A DNA stretch of 64,000 nt from an uncultured Chlorobiaceae bacterium (lineage in GTDB: Bacteria; Bacteroidota; Chlorobiia; Chlorobiales; Chlorobiaceae): assembly GCA_903824045.1 (NCBI GenBank), contig CAIJVD010000027.1, forward strand, positions 31,194 to 95,193, in the 5' to 3' direction. Shown here in pieces: positions 8,791-19,222 of this stretch (positions are counted from its first letter, which is position 1; the number at the start of each line of letters is the position of its first letter). The notes beneath the pieces are model-generated. The model made no database searches and had not been told where the DNA came from. It saw only the letters and a program-made list of their open reading frames with translations. The position numbers were made by a program, and so were the translations under genes.

Positions 8791-10044
8791 ATGAGCAAAC
8801 AGAAACCCCTTCTGAAACGAAAAACCATCCTGTTATCGATTGCGGCCGCTCTCTTTGCCTGCGCCCTGCTCTTCTTTTTTCTCAAATTCAGGGAAAAACC
8901 CGTAGAGGTGACGACCGAAAAAGCATTTATCAAGGAGGTCGTCCATATCGTCACTGCAACCGGCAAGATCGAGCCAGAGCTCGTTGTTGCCATGTCACCG
9001 GACGCCTCGGGTGAAATCATTGAGCTTCCGGTACGCGACGGCCAGAACGTCAAAAAAGGGGAGCTTCTTTTCAAGATACAGCCCGACCTCTACATCAACC
9101 AGGTGCAGCAGAGCCGGGCACAGCTCAATACGGCAAAATCGCAGAGCCTCGAGGCTAAGTCCCGCAAGCTCAAGGCCGAGGATGATTTCCGAAAGGCCGA
9201 TATGCTCTTCAGGGAGAAACTGATCTCCCAGTCCGACTATCTGGGAGCCAAAACCGCTGCGCAGGCCGCAAAAGCGGTCTGGCAGGCCTCACGCCATTCG
9301 ATAGAGCAAAACAAAAGCCTCCTCGAACAGAACGAGGACCGCCTCAAGAAGACCGTTGTGCGCGCCCCGAATAGCGGCACCATCATCCTTCTCAACAGCA
9401 AGCTCGGCGAGCGCGTCGTTGGCACAGGACAGTTCCCCGGCACCGAGGTACTGCGCCTGGCCAACCTCGACAGCATGCAGGTGAAGGTCGATGTCAACGA
9501 GAACGATATTGTCAACGTCAAGCCGGGCAATCCGGTATCAATCAAGGTGGACGCCTTCGGCGACCGCATCTTCAAAGGGATTGTTCACGAGATATCCAAC
9601 TCTGCCATTGCCAAAGCCGCCGGCACTCAGGAAGAGGTGACCAACTTCTCGGTCAAGATCCGCATTTTCAACCATGACCGGTTGCTCAAGCCCGGCATGA
9701 GTGCCACGGCAGACATTGAGTCGCAGCGCATCAAAGGGGCGCTTGTCGTCCCCATACAGAGCGTGACGGTCCGAAGCAGTGCTCCCGAGGGTGTGGCGCA
9801 AAAAACCGAAAAAAACGGTGTGATGATGACGACAAAACCAAGGCCTGCTGAAAGCGTGCAGGGGGTCTTCATCGTCAGTGACGGCAAAGTGCTCTTCCGC
9901 CCTGTAAAAACGGGAACGACCGACAATACACACCTTATCATCACCGACGGGCTCAAGGCTGGCGAGGAGGTGGTCTCGGGAAGCTACTCCGCCATCACGA
10001 GCCAGCTCAAGAACGGCGGCTCCATCAAAAAACAGCAGCGCTGA
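8791..10044 (+). CDS. Efflux RND/ABC-type periplasmic adaptor (membrane fusion protein)
   Basis: Membrane fusion protein linking the inner-membrane ABC transporter to TolC. One N-terminal transmembrane helix (about residues 12-32) is followed by a split lipoyl domain ([29 protein letters not shown] and later [20 protein letters not shown]). A coiled-coil hairpin of about 100 residues separates the two halves, and beta-barrel and membrane-proximal domains follow. The architecture is MacA/HlyD-like at 417 residues. The next gene starts seven bases after its stop. Substrate unknown. Confidence 0.92.
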   Translation: MSKQKPLLKRKTILLSIAAALFACALLFFFLKFREKPVEVTTEKAFIKEVVHIVTATGKIEPELVVAMSPDASGEIIELPVRDGQNVKKGELLFKIQPDLYINQVQQSRAQLNTAKSQSLEAKSRKLKAEDDFRKADMLFREKLISQSDYLGAKTAAQAAKAVWQASRHSIEQNKSLLEQNEDRLKKTVVRAPNSGTIILLNSKLGERVVGTGQFPGTEVLRLANLDSMQVKVDVNENDIVNVKPGNPVSIKVDAFGDRIFKGIVHEISNSAIAKAAGTQEEVTNFSVKIRIFNHDRLLKPGMSATADIESQRIKGALVVPIQSVTVRSSAPEGVAQKTEKNGVMMTTKPRPAESVQGVFIVSDGKVLFRPVKTGTTDNTHLIITDGLKAGEEVVSGSYSAITSQLKNGGSIKKQQR

Positions 10045-10051
10045 GGGGCCG

Positions 10052-10741
10052 ATGACCAATAAAGCGATCATCACCATGCAGTCGCTCTGCAAATTTTATG
10101 AGATGGGCGACCAGGTCGTTCGGGCGCTCGACTCGATCGATCTCGATTTCCGGCTGAACGACTATGCCGCCATCATGGGACCGTCCGGCAGCGGGAAGTC
10201 GACACTCATGAACATCATCGGCTGCCTCGACACGCCAACATCCGGAATCTACGAGCTGAACGGCCAGCAGGTTGCCGATATGGATGACGATGAACTGGCC
10301 CGCATCCGGAACCGCGAAATAGGCTTCGTCTTTCAGACATTCAACCTGCTCCCACGCCTCAACTGCCTGCGCAATGTTGAGCTCCCCCTGATCTATGCCG
10401 GAGTTCCGCCCGAGGAGCGCGAGGAGCGTGCCGCAGAAGCCCTGAAACGGGTCGGCCTCGGCGACCGCATCACCCACAAGCCGGCAGAGCTCTCAGGCGG
10501 CCAGATACAGCGAGTCGCTATCGCAAGGGCGCTCATCAACAAGCCCTCGATCATCCTTGCCGATGAACCAACCGGCAACCTCGATACCGCCACCAGTATC
10601 GAAATCATGAAGATCTTCAGCGAGCTCTCCGACGCTGGCAACACCATCATCCTCATCACCCACGAAGAGGATATCGCACGCTATACGCGGCGCATCATCC
10701 GGCTGAGAGACGGCAAAATCGAAACCGACTCCCGGCAATGA
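10052..10741 (+). CDS. ABC transporter ATP-binding protein, MacB/LolD type
   Basis: Cytoplasmic ATPase of the exporter. Walker [10 protein letters not shown] lies near residue 44, the Q-loop is at [11 protein letters not shown], the signature is [15 protein letters not shown] near residue 148, and Walker B is [11 protein letters not shown]. All residues needed for ATP hydrolysis are intact. The 229-residue length and sequence are those of the stand-alone LolD/MacB/FtsE-type ATPases that power mechanotransmission systems. The stop overlaps the next gene's ATG by four bases. Confidence 0.95.
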   Translation: MTNKAIITMQSLCKFYEMGDQVVRALDSIDLDFRLNDYAAIMGPSGSGKSTLMNIIGCLDTPTSGIYELNGQQVADMDDDELARIRNREIGFVFQTFNLLPRLNCLRNVELPLIYAGVPPEEREERAAEALKRVGLGDRITHKPAELSGGQIQRVAIARALINKPSIILADEPTGNLDTATSIEIMKIFSELSDAGNTIILITHEEDIARYTRRIIRLRDGKIETDSRQ

Positions 10742-12003
10742 CCGCGAACCGGCGACAGTTTCGCTACGAGAGTGCGGAAAGCCTCAAAATGGCCCTCTTC
10801 CAGATCAGGGCCAACAAGACCCGTTCCTTTCTCACCGCGCTCGGCGTCATCATCGGCATTGTCGCCATAACCTTGATGGGCACGGCCATCAACGGCATCG
10901 ACCGCGGGTTCGACAAGAGCCTTGCCATGCTCGGCTACGACGTCATCTACGTCCAGAAGTCATCGTGGAGCACCATGGGAAAGTGGTGGCTCTTCCGCAA
11001 CCGTCCTGACCTGAAAATCGAGTACGCCGACCAGCTCAACCGCATCATTGCCGACGATCCGCACTCCGAGCTGCAGATAGCCGTGCCGCAAATGTCAACC
11101 TACCAGGCTACGGCATCCTACAAGGAGAAGACCCTTGAACAGGTCTTTTCGCTCGGCACAACCCACGACTACCTGCAAACTGCCTCGGGGGCCCTCTCGG
11201 CCGGCCGGTTCTTCACCATAACGGAGAGCGCCGGAAGCGACATGGTCGCAGTCGTCGGCGACGACATCGCCACCGCGCTCTTCCCCAATGAACCCGCTCT
11301 CGACAAGTTCATCCAGCTCAAGAACCGGAAGTGCCGGATCATCGGCGTCTTCCGCAAACAGGGAAAGTTTCTCGGCCTTTTCAGCTTTGACAATCAGATC
11401 ATCATGCCACTCGGTGCATTTGAAAAGATCTACGGCAAGAACCAGTTCACCACCATCAGGGTCAAAATCAAGGATCAGACGCACGTCGGACAGGCCAAAG
11501 AGGAGCTGCTCGGCCTGATGAGGCGGATCCGCAGAATTCAGGCAGGTCAAGAGGAAAACTTCTCCATCAACGAGCAGCAAGCCTTCAAGAGCCAGCTCGA
11601 CCCTATCAAAAACGGCATTGCCATCGCCGGTATCTTCATCACCGGACTCTCGCTCTTTGTCGGCGCTATCGGCATCATGAACATCACCTTTGTGAGTGTC
11701 AAGGAGCGCACCCGCGAAATCGGGCTCCGCAAGGCCCTCGGCGCAAGACGCAGAACCATCCTCCTGCAGTTCCTCATCGAATCAGTGATGATCTGCCTGA
11801 TCGGCGGCGTCACGGGAATGGCCGTCGCACTCTCCATAACGTTTGCGATCATCATCATTGTGCCCGATTTTCCGGTTCAATTCTCTTTCAACCTGGTACT
11901 GGCAAGCATTGCGGTTTCGGTCATTACCGGCATTATCTCGGGTCTGGCTCCGGCTGTAACAGCCTCAAAGCTCGACCCGGCAGACTCGCTGCGCTATGAA
12001 TAG
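10738..12003 (+). CDS. ABC transporter permease, MacB/FtsX type (first of two)
   Basis: Inner membrane subunit of the exporter. It has one N-terminal transmembrane helix ([20 protein letters not shown]), a periplasmic MacB_PCD domain of about 230 residues, and three C-terminal helices of the FtsX domain. The conserved cytoplasmic loop [30 protein letters not shown] lies between helices 2 and 3. It lacks its own ATPase domain, unlike E. coli MacB, and depends on the gene before it. A second, diverged permease follows, so the pair may form a heterodimer. Confidence 0.92.
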   Translation: MTANRRQFRYESAESLKMALFQIRANKTRSFLTALGVIIGIVAITLMGTAINGIDRGFDKSLAMLGYDVIYVQKSSWSTMGKWWLFRNRPDLKIEYADQLNRIIADDPHSELQIAVPQMSTYQATASYKEKTLEQVFSLGTTHDYLQTASGALSAGRFFTITESAGSDMVAVVGDDIATALFPNEPALDKFIQLKNRKCRIIGVFRKQGKFLGLFSFDNQIIMPLGAFEKIYGKNQFTTIRVKIKDQTHVGQAKEELLGLMRRIRRIQAGQEENFSINEQQAFKSQLDPIKNGIAIAGIFITGLSLFVGAIGIMNITFVSVKERTREIGLRKALGARRRTILLQFLIESVMICLIGGVTGMAVALSITFAIIIIVPDFPVQFSFNLVLASIAVSVITGIISGLAPAVTASKLDPADSLRYE

Positions 12004-12006
12004 GAG

Positions 12007-13248
12007 ATGCTCTTGAAGACCGCTGAAATCATTAATCAGGCGATCTACTCCCTCGCTGTAAACCGCCTTCGCTCATGGCTCACCATCATGGGCGTAGCTG
12101 TCGGCGTATTCTCCATCATCGCCGTTATGACCGCGCTCGATGCGATCGACAAAAGCGTTGAATCCGGCCTTACCAGCCTCGGTGCAAACACCTTCCAGAT
12201 ACAGAAAAACCCTGCAATCATGTTCGGCAGCGGCCACAGCCGAAATTTCTACGCCAACCGAAAGGACATCACCTACCAGCAGGCCATCCTCTTTCGCAAA
12301 AGCATGGAACAGGATGCCCGAAACATTGGCCTCGTCATTGTCAGCCAGGCAAACCTTGCCAGATTCGCAAACCGTGCATCAAACCCTGACGTCTCCATGA
12401 CCGGCGGAGACGAGAACTTCGCACCCTCCAATGGCTACACCCTTACTGCGGGCCGAAACCTGATCGAGAACGACATCCGCACAGCGCGCAACACCGCCGT
12501 CATCGGCAACGAACTTGCCGAAACCCTCTTCCCTTCCGGCGAAAGCCCGCTCGACAAGCAGATAAAGGTCAACAACGAGGTCTACACCGTTGTCGGCATC
12601 TTTGAAAAGAAGGGGGCCGCCTTCGGCCAGAGCCAGGACAACTTCCTGCTTATCCCGATCACCCGCTTCCTCGACCATGTGAACGAAAAAAGCAGCCTCT
12701 CCATAACCGTTGAGGCACTGTCGCGAAAAGCATATCCCGAAACCATAGACCGCGCCATAGGGGCAATGCGCCTTGCAAGAGGGCTCACCGTCAAGGACAG
12801 CAGCGACTTTGAGATCCGCACAAACGAGTCGCTCATCGACAGCTTCCGCGACATTCAGCGCGCCATCAGCACGGGTGCTTTCATCATCAGCTTCATGGCA
12901 CTGCTCACTGCAGGCGTTGGCATCATGAACATCATGCTTGTCAGCGTCACCGAACGAACGCGCGAAATAGGCATCCGCAAATCGGTCGGTGCACAAAAAA
13001 ACAGCATTCTCCGCCAGTTCCTCTTTGAAGCTCTCTTCCTCTCTCTGGCCGGAGGAGTAATCGGCATCCTCGCAGGTCTTGCAGCCGGAAACATCATTGC
13101 GCTCAAATTCAACCTCCCGACGATCTTTCCTATCCTCTGGATAACCGTCTCAATAGTGGTCTGCAGCGGAATCGGCGTGGCCTTTGGCCTCTTCCCCGCA
13201 TGGAAAGCCGCAAACCTCAACCCCGTAGAGGCGCTGCGTCCAAAATAA
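12007..13248 (+). CDS. ABC transporter permease, MacB/FtsX type (second of two)
   Basis: Paralogue of the preceding gene with the same layout: helix 1 RSWLTIMGVAVGVFSIIAVM, a MacB_PCD periplasmic domain, then three helices with the loop VTERTREIGIRKSVGAQKNSILRQFLFEALF. It begins three bases after the first permease stops. The two are clearly diverged, which favours a heterodimeric transporter over a recent duplication. Substrates of such systems include antibiotics, peptides, lipoproteins or lipids; none can be chosen here. Confidence 0.92.
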   Translation: MLLKTAEIINQAIYSLAVNRLRSWLTIMGVAVGVFSIIAVMTALDAIDKSVESGLTSLGANTFQIQKNPAIMFGSGHSRNFYANRKDITYQQAILFRKSMEQDARNIGLVIVSQANLARFANRASNPDVSMTGGDENFAPSNGYTLTAGRNLIENDIRTARNTAVIGNELAETLFPSGESPLDKQIKVNNEVYTVVGIFEKKGAAFGQSQDNFLLIPITRFLDHVNEKSSLSITVEALSRKAYPETIDRAIGAMRLARGLTVKDSSDFEIRTNESLIDSFRDIQRAISTGAFIISFMALLTAGVGIMNIMLVSVTERTREIGIRKSVGAQKNSILRQFLFEALFLSLAGGVIGILAGLAAGNIIALKFNLPTIFPILWITVSIVVCSGIGVAFGLFPAWKAANLNPVEALRPK

Positions 13249-13277
13249 GGGTAACTATCAATCACCACGCCCCGCAT

Positions 13278-14519
13278 ATGGCATCGGCAAACAACAATAA
13301 GAGCGCTTTGTGGCTGAAAAAGCTGCCGGGGTTTCTCGGGCCAGGGTTCCTTGTAACGGTGGGGTTTGTCGATCCCGGAAACTGGGCTACAAATATCGAG
13401 GGTGGATCGCGCTTCGGCTACGAGCTGCTCTGGGTAGTGACGCTTAGCACCGTCATGCTCATCCTCATCCAGCATATGGCGGCAAAGCTCGGGATTGCGA
13501 CCGGAAGCTCGCTGGCAGTCAATATCCGCCAGCACTTCCCCAAACCCGTAACGGCCCTCTTCGGCACGAGCATTATGCTTGCCTGTATAGCAACCGATGT
13601 GGCAGAGCTGCTTGGCGGGGCAATCGGTTTCAGCCTTCTTTTGGCAATACCGATCTGGGTCGGAGCACTCTTTACCGCTACGTTGAAGGTATTCCTGATC
13701 ATCAGCCAGCGCTACCACCGTATCGAATCAATCATTGTAGGGTTCCTCGCCATCATCACACTCTCTTACCTCGCTGAACTCTTTATCGTCAAGCCTGAGT
13801 GGAGTCAGGTTCTGCCTGCGCTCGTGGTGCCAAAAACCGGAAGAGAGAGCATCTATGTCACCATGGCGATTCTTGGCGCACTGGTAATGCCTCACAACAT
13901 CTTCCTGCATTCGAACATCATTCACAGCCGCAAGTGGGGGATTTCCGAGGAAGAGAAGCTCTCTGTGTTGCGGTATGAAAAAATTGATACCATCGCCGCA
14001 ATGACTCTTGGGTGGCTGGTTAACTCGGCAATGATTATCGTTGCGGCCGCCGTGTTTTTCCGCAACCACCTCTCTGTCGGAAGCATTGAAGAGGCGTCGG
14101 CAACACTGAAGCCCATCGCCGGGCCGCTTGCTGGCCTGCTTTTTTCGGTAGCGCTCCTTTTCTCTGGAGTCGGTTCATCAATCACCTCCGCCATGGCTGA
14201 AGCCAACGTCATCACCGGCTTCCTCGCCAAAGCCGAAGACCCTCGCTCCCCTTTCTACAGAGTTGCCGTTATTGCCATTGCCATCCCTTCGCTGCTGATT
14301 ATCCTGCTGACAAGCGACACCTTTCGCCTCCTGATACTGAGTCAGGTGGTGCTTGGCCTGCAGCTCCCCTTGACGCTCCTGCCGCTGCTCATTCTTTCGA
14401 GAAGCCGCAGGGTGATGGGCGCGTTCAGAAGCAGCAATCCTGAATTTGCGGCGGCTCTCCTGGTTTCCGTCATCGTTGTCGCACTCAACATCTTTCTCTT
14501 TTACATAACCTTCAACTGA
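13278..14519 (+). CDS. NRAMP-family divalent metal transporter
   Basis: Proton-coupled Mn(II)/Fe(II) importer family. The metal-binding motif in helix 1 is DPGN (GFVDPGNWATNIEGGSRFGYEL), and the helix 6 motif is MPHNIFLHSNIIHSR, both intact. About eleven transmembrane segments are visible. The ATG at 13278 is chosen because an upstream in-frame start at 13200 would overlap the permease gene and add a basic non-conserved tail. It gives 413 residues, normal for the family. It follows the exporter closely and is followed by a UspA gene. An Fe/Mn importer would suit an iron-dependent phototroph, but that link is inference. Confidence 0.93.
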   Translation: MASANNNKSALWLKKLPGFLGPGFLVTVGFVDPGNWATNIEGGSRFGYELLWVVTLSTVMLILIQHMAAKLGIATGSSLAVNIRQHFPKPVTALFGTSIMLACIATDVAELLGGAIGFSLLLAIPIWVGALFTATLKVFLIISQRYHRIESIIVGFLAIITLSYLAELFIVKPEWSQVLPALVVPKTGRESIYVTMAILGALVMPHNIFLHSNIIHSRKWGISEEEKLSVLRYEKIDTIAAMTLGWLVNSAMIIVAAAVFFRNHLSVGSIEEASATLKPIAGPLAGLLFSVALLFSGVGSSITSAMAEANVITGFLAKAEDPRSPFYRVAVIAIAIPSLLIILLTSDTFRLLILSQVVLGLQLPLTLLPLLILSRSRRVMGAFRSSNPEFAAALLVSVIVVALNIFLFYITFN

Positions 14520-14529
14520 GGGAGCCAAG

Positions 14530-14934
14530 ATGGCCGATTACCGTGAAATCCTTGTCGCCCTTGACTGCTCATCTGTCGATGATAGACTTATCGAGCATGT
14601 CTCGGTGCTTGCCCAGGGGCTTCGATCGAGGCTGCATCTTCTGCACGTAGTACACTCACACACCCTTGATCAGGAGCGCACGCTCAGGAAATCGGCTTCC
14701 CTTCGGCTCAACCGGTACCGGGAGCGATTGCTTTCAGAGGGCATAACTGCAGAGGTTCTGCTCAGAAGCGGCGAGCCTGAAGAGGAGATTCTCGGAGAGA
14801 TCAGGGAGCATGACTATGACCTTCTGGCGATGGCCTCCCACGGCCACCATCTGGCAGGGAGAATCCTGTTCGGCAGTGTTTCAAGAACACTTCGCCAGAG
14901 CGCGGATATCCCGCTGCTGATCGTAAAGTCGTAG
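14530..14934 (+). CDS. Universal stress protein UspA family
   Basis: Small single-domain UspA fold protein (134 residues). It begins YREILVALDCSSVDDRLIEH and ends with the ATP-binding signature MASHGHHLAGRILFGSVSRTLRQSADIPLLIVKS, which has the G-2x-G-9x-G(S/T) spacing of nucleotide-binding members. It starts 10 bases after the NRAMP gene, so it may assist or regulate that transporter. UspA proteins fused to or beside transporters are common. Confidence 0.92.
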   Translation: MADYREILVALDCSSVDDRLIEHVSVLAQGLRSRLHLLHVVHSHTLDQERTLRKSASLRLNRYRERLLSEGITAEVLLRSGEPEEEILGEIREHDYDLLAMASHGHHLAGRILFGSVSRTLRQSADIPLLIVKS

Positions 14935-14996
14935 GATCCTGGTTGGTGCTGTTCAGTTGGCGTGGAGAGGGATTATCACCTTGGAGGAGAAAAAAA

Positions 14997-15034
14997 AAGC
15001 GCACCCCGGTCAAAAAAGAGTTCGAGGTGCGCTT
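14997..15034 (-). terminator. Intrinsic terminator of the chlorosome gene
   Basis: A 9-bp stem (14997-15005 with 15026-15034), followed in the minus direction by a run of T. It lies 20 bases after the chlorosome gene's stop and, being roughly symmetrical, may also end the convergent UspA transcript. Confidence 0.85.
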
Positions 15035-15053
15035 GAATAAGGAACGAGGCGGC

Positions 15054-15287
15054 TCAGCCTAATTTTTTAGGTGTAACTGCTGCAGCTGCACCCTGGAAAA
15101 CCTGTGTAACCTGAGCGGTAGCACTGCCAGCAAGGTCAGATGCGGTTTTGCCAAGCGGGGTAACAAAGGAGCAACATGCATCAAAAAGTGCTGTGACAAT
15201 GTTGATGACCTGCTGTGGCACTGTACCTGCAGTCTGGAGAATGTTGTTGAAAGCAACTGACAAATCGTTGAACTGGTCGTTTGACAT
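15054..15287 (-). CDS. csmB: Chlorosome envelope protein, CsmB/CsmF family
   Basis: Small (77 residues) hydrophobic protein of the chlorosome envelope, the lipid monolayer around the bacteriochlorophyll antenna of green sulfur bacteria. It resembles the CsmB/CsmF group: an N-terminal MSN, a central amphipathic stretch VPQQVINIVTALFDACCSFV, then PLGKTASDLAGSATAQVTQVFQG and a C-terminal PKK. CsmB versus the paralogue CsmF cannot be decided without alignment, so the symbol is tentative. It stands alone with its own terminator and a 260-base upstream region, fitting strong independent expression. It is a main marker that the organism is a green sulfur bacterium. Confidence 0.75.
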   Translation of the reverse strand: MSNDQFNDLSVAFNNILQTAGTVPQQVINIVTALFDACCSFVTPLGKTASDLAGSATAQVTQVFQGAAAAVTPKKLG

Positions 15288-15553
15288 GGCTTATGATGTT
15301 TTGGTTAAAAAAAACATTGTTTTTTGTTTATAGGATAAGTTACATGATTTCGTTCAATTACCCTAAATCAAAAATTCAGGGGCTGCAAGTCATCGGGCCT
15401 GTGTGGCGGCTTGAGCGGCAGAGAAAATGGGAGCGGGTTTCCTGAATGGCTGAACTCACTCCGATCAAGCTTTTTTTATCTACGGATTAAAAGGAAATAA
15501 CTTACTTTTCGGCCGAAACTTGCCAATAGATGATCTAACCAATAAAGCGCGTC

Positions 15554-15949
15554 ATGATCTATTTCAAAAATGCTGAAGAGGTTCTGTTTCAATGGGTTTC
15601 ACGGGTTTGCAGCGGGAGTCCGGATGACATTGCAGCTCTCTACCAGGAGTCCGCAGTGCTTGTCCCGACCTTTTCACCACATACCGTCACAACACCCGAA
15701 GGGGTAAGAGGATACTTTGGTCTCCTTGCAACGAGGGAGGGTCTTGGCGTGCGACTGCACAACAAGGCGCTCAGAAAGCAGGCCCTGAGCGAAACACTCT
15801 TCGCCCTGAGCGGGATTTACTCTTTTGAATTTGAAGTCGATCAGGTACTGCTCTCATTCCCTTCACGATTTTCCTTCGTAGTCGATATATCGCTGGAAAG
15901 GCCAATCATCCATCACCACTCTTCGCAGGTGCCGAGAAACCTCTCCTGA
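15554..15949 (+). CDS. NTF2-fold (SnoaL/DUF4440-like) protein
   Basis: A 131-residue protein resembling the SgcJ/EcaC and calmodulin-kinase association-domain branch of the NTF2-like superfamily. Visible features are DIAALYQESAVLVPTFSPH near the N-terminus, TPEGVRGYFGLL in the middle, and a C-terminal strand ending IIHHHSSQVP, the usual end of this fold (HHSS.P). The family covers small-molecule binding and oligomerisation modules, so no reaction can be assigned. It is convergent with the large TPR gene, 24 bases away. Confidence 0.8.
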   Translation: MIYFKNAEEVLFQWVSRVCSGSPDDIAALYQESAVLVPTFSPHTVTTPEGVRGYFGLLATREGLGVRLHNKALRKQALSETLFALSGIYSFEFEVDQVLLSFPSRFSFVVDISLERPIIHHHSSQVPRNLS

Positions 15950-15973
15950 AGGCGCCATCGAGAGACCGGCTCC

Positions 15974-18900
15974 TCACGCTCCGGTTGCGGCAGCCAGATC
16001 AAGGGCGAGCAAGCCGAGCACGCCCGCCCATTCACCGAGGGCGGGTTGCCGGTAGAGTTTTACGGAAGCGTACCAGGGGCTGTCGCTCCTCTCCTGCATC
16101 CACCGCCAGTCCGGATTAAAGGGCAGGAGCATCCAGGTCGGACGACCGAGGGCCCCGGCAAGATGCGCCACGCTGGTGTCAACGCTGACAACAATGTCCA
16201 TGAGCGTGCAAAGCGCGGCAGTGTCACCAAAATCCTTGAGATCACTACCGAAATGCAGAACGCCTTCAAGCGCCTCCTTATCGGCGTCGCGAACCTCTGG
16301 CTGAAGGCTGACATACTCAATTCCTCCGGGAAGGCCGTGCAGGAGGGTTGCGAGCGGGATACTCCTGCTGCTGTCATTGCGATGGCCGGCGTTTCCGCTC
16401 CAGACGAGCCCAACGCGCGGTTTGCTCCTGCTGCCCAGCCTTTTTTTCCACTGCCCCACCCTTGCCGGATCGGCTTGCAGGTAGCCTGCTCTGGAAGGGA
16501 TGGTCTCAAGGGTTGTCTTGAGGGCAAGCGGAAGGCTGAGCATCGGACAGTGGAAGTCAAACGGGGGCAAGGGGCTCCCCTGCGCCACCACCTTCGAGAC
16601 TCCTGCAAGAGGGCTGAGGAGCCCGACCAGCGGTTGCTGCACCTCCAGAATCACCCTTGCGCCAAGCCCTGCAACCAGGGCTGCGTAACGGCAAAACTGA
16701 ATGGAGTCACCAAAACCCTGCTCGCTGTGCAGAAGAATGGTTCTCTCTTTCAGCGATTCACGACCAAGCCAGAGCGGCTTCGAAAAAATCCGTCTTCCGG
16801 GAGAGTACCTGCCGTTCTTCCAGCGCCACTCGTAAAGTTCAAAGCCCAACGCAAACTCCCCTTGCAGCAGCAATACCAGCGACTTGTTCGCCCATGCTTC
16901 GCTATAATCAGGGTTGAGAGCTATCGCCCTGTCATAACTCTCTATGGAGGCCTCGAGCTGGTGAATGGACTGAAAAGCCATGCCGAGATTGTACCATGCA
17001 GCCGCAAAATCGGGGCGCAGGGTGACGGCCTGCTGATAGCTGCTCACTGCGCCGGCAACATTGTTCTGTTCATGAAGAGCCATACCCCGGTTTGACCAGG
17101 CAGGAGCGTAGCCGGGATCTATGGCAATAGCCTTGTCGAAGCTGAGAATGGCCGCATCAAGCCGCTTCATTTCGAACTGGGCAAGTCCACGGTTGGACCA
17201 GAATTCCGGGTGGCGGGGCTCGAGGGCAATGGCTTTTTCAAAACACTCAAGAGCTTCGGACCATCGCTTCCGTTCGTAGAGCGAAATACCTCGTTGAGAG
17301 AGCGCTTCAGCCGGTTCAGGGCCGGGCTGAGGAGCGAGGGGCTCAAGCTCCCGTGCGAGGGCGTCGAGCACGCGCGCCCAATCCCCTGTAGCCGTCTGCC
17401 GCCAGAGTATTGCGGATGGGTACCAGGGGGTGTCGCCTCTGTCAAGCATCCACCGCCAGTCCGCGTGCCGGGGAAGCAGGATATGCACGGGACGGCCGAG
17501 GGCACCGGCCAGGTGCGCCACGCTGGTGTCGACACTGATGACAAGGTCCATGAGGGTGCAGAGCGCGGCCGTATCGGTAAAATCCTTGAGCTCACTGCCG
17601 AAATGCAGCACTCCCGAGAGCGCCTCCCGGTCAAGGTCGCGCACCTCCTGCTGCAGGCTGACATACTCAATCCCTCCGGGCAGGTGTTGCATCAGGGTCG
17701 AGAGCGGAATGCTCCGGTAGTGATCCCCCTTGTGCAGTGTGCCGCCGCTCCAGACAACTCCGACTCGTGGCCTTGTTTTTTCTCCGAGCCTTCGCTGCCA
17801 CTGCTCTATCCGGGCGGGATCAGCTTTGAGGTAGGCCGGGGCGGCCGGAATGGTATCGATACCCGTCCTGAAGGCGAGCGGCAGACTCAGAAGCGGGGTG
17901 TGGAAGTCGAAGGGTGGGAGCAGTTCACCATGCCCAACCACCTCCGACACCCCCTCCAACCCCCTGAGCAGTTCACAAAGCGGTGGCTGCACCTCAAGGA
18001 TCACCTGTGCGCCAAGCTCCGCGACAAGGGTGGCATAGCGGCAGAACTGGATAGTGTCACCGAGCCCCTGCTCGCCGTGCAGCAGGATGCGCTTTCCCTG
18101 TATCGACTCCCGGCCCAGCCAGAGGGGACGAGGAAAGTTACGGCGCTTTGAGGGAAACTTGTCATTCTTCCAGCGCCACTCATAGAGCTCCCACCCTCGT
18201 TCAAACTCTCCAAAGGTGAGCAGGAGAAGCGATGTATTCCAGTGCGCCTCCGCGTACTCTGGCCTGAGAGCGATGGCGCGCTCGTAACTCAGTTTAGCTT
18301 CGTCGAAACGGCTCAGCTCGTGGAGGGCTATACCGCGGTTCAACAGGGCTTCAGCGTAAGCGGGGTTGATCTGGATGGCTCGATCGTAACTCCGGAGAGA
18401 ATCTTCGAATCGGTTCAGCTCGCTGAGGGCTACGCCCCGGTTCGACCAGGCTTCGGCGAAATGGGGACGGATGGCGGTGGCACCCTCATAGCTCTGCACG
18501 GCAGCCTCATGCCTGTTGAGGGCGAGCAGTGCATTGCCTCGATTGTAGAAGGCTTCGGCATGGCCGGGCTGGAGGGCTATCGCCCGATCGTAGCTCTGCG
18601 CGGCGGCCTCATGCTGCTTCATGGAGAGCAGGGTGTTGGCGCGATTGTACCAGGCTTCCGGGTAGCCGGGACTTACGGCAATGGCCCGGTCGTAGCTGAC
18701 AAGAGCGGCTTTGAGCTGTTTGAGCTCTTTGAGCACATTGCCGCGGTTGGACCAGGCCATCGCATAATCGGGTCTGATGGCAATCGCTTTGTCATAGCTG
18801 GCGACGGCGGCCCTGAGTTGCCCCATCTCCCTCAGCAGGTTTCCACGGTTGCACCATGCATCATGGGCGTCAGGATGTAAAGCGATAGCAAGGTCGTAGC

Positions 18901-19222
18901 TGGCCAAGGCGGCGTCGAACTGCCGGAGCTCCTTGCGGGCGTTGCCGAGATTGGTATAATAGGAGGGTTCAACAGAAGAGAGGGCAATGGCCTGTTCGAT
19001 CAATTCGACAGCCCGACGATGGTTGCCGCTCTGAAAGGCGATAACACCGAGCAGATGGATGGAATCGGCATGGTCAGGCGCTCTTTCAAGAATCGAGGCA
19101 TAGATTGCCCCTGCTTCGCCATGACGCCCCTTCCGGTGTAGCTCCAGAGCCTCCTGAAACTGCGTTTGAAGTTGCGCACTCAGTTCAGATGCACCCATGC
19201 CCTGCTCCATGTTATCTGCCAT
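15974..19222 (-). CDS. Giant double-module TPR / GT9-like glycosyltransferase protein
   Basis: A 1082-residue protein with two copies of one module. Residues about 20-355 hold roughly ten 34-residue TPRs with the common helix SYDRAIALxP. Residues about 356-625 are a glycosyltransferase-9-like domain with HGEQGLGDTIQFCRYA and SVDTSVAHLAGALGRPVHILLP. A shorter TPR block (about 640-800) and a second GT9-like domain (about 815-1080) follow, with HSEQGFGDSIQFCRYA and SVDTSVAHLAGALGRPTWMLLP. GT9 enzymes are ADP-heptose transferases of lipopolysaccharide; TPR fusion suggests a peptide or protein acceptor, which is inference. There is no signal peptide. Its start overlaps the end of the next upstream gene by 11 bases. 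Confidence 0.85.
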   Translation of the reverse strand: MADNMEQGMGASELSAQLQTQFQEALELHRKGRHGEAGAIYASILERAPDHADSIHLLGVIAFQSGNHRRAVELIEQAIALSSVEPSYYTNLGNARKELRQFDAALASYDLAIALHPDAHDAWCNRGNLLREMGQLRAAVASYDKAIAIRPDYAMAWSNRGNVLKELKQLKAALVSYDRAIAVSPGYPEAWYNRANTLLSMKQHEAAAQSYDRAIALQPGHAEAFYNRGNALLALNRHEAAVQSYEGATAIRPHFAEAWSNRGVALSELNRFEDSLRSYDRAIQINPAYAEALLNRGIALHELSRFDEAKLSYERAIALRPEYAEAHWNTSLLLLTFGEFERGWELYEWRWKNDKFPSKRRNFPRPLWLGRESIQGKRILLHGEQGLGDTIQFCRYATLVAELGAQVILEVQPPLCELLRGLEGVSEVVGHGELLPPFDFHTPLLSLPLAFRTGIDTIPAAPAYLKADPARIEQWQRRLGEKTRPRVGVVWSGGTLHKGDHYRSIPLSTLMQHLPGGIEYVSLQQEVRDLDREALSGVLHFGSELKDFTDTAALCTLMDLVISVDTSVAHLAGALGRPVHILLPRHADWRWMLDRGDTPWYPSAILWRQTATGDWARVLDALARELEPLAPQPGPEPAEALSQRGISLYERKRWSEALECFEKAIALEPRHPEFWSNRGLAQFEMKRLDAAILSFDKAIAIDPGYAPAWSNRGMALHEQNNVAGAVSSYQQAVTLRPDFAAAWYNLGMAFQSIHQLEASIESYDRAIALNPDYSEAWANKSLVLLLQGEFALGFELYEWRWKNGRYSPGRRIFSKPLWLGRESLKERTILLHSEQGFGDSIQFCRYAALVAGLGARVILEVQQPLVGLLSPLAGVSKVVAQGSPLPPFDFHCPMLSLPLALKTTLETIPSRAGYLQADPARVGQWKKRLGSRSKPRVGLVWSGNAGHRNDSSRSIPLATLLHGLPGGIEYVSLQPEVRDADKEALEGVLHFGSDLKDFGDTAALCTLMDIVVSVDTSVAHLAGALGRPTWMLLPFNPDWRWMQERSDSPWYASVKLYRQPALGEWAGVLGLLALDLAAATGA

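Noticed and set aside
10025..10477. Minus-strand open frames opposite the efflux operon
   Set aside because: All are shadows of ABC transporter genes with clear catalytic motifs.
14997..15034. Stem-loop considered as a small RNA
   Set aside because: Position, stem and T run fit an ordinary terminator for the chlorosome gene.
16046..17095. Long plus-strand open frame (349 residues) opposite the TPR/GT9 gene
   Set aside because: It is antisense to a strongly supported gene, has no recognisable domain, and arises from biased codon use in the repeats.
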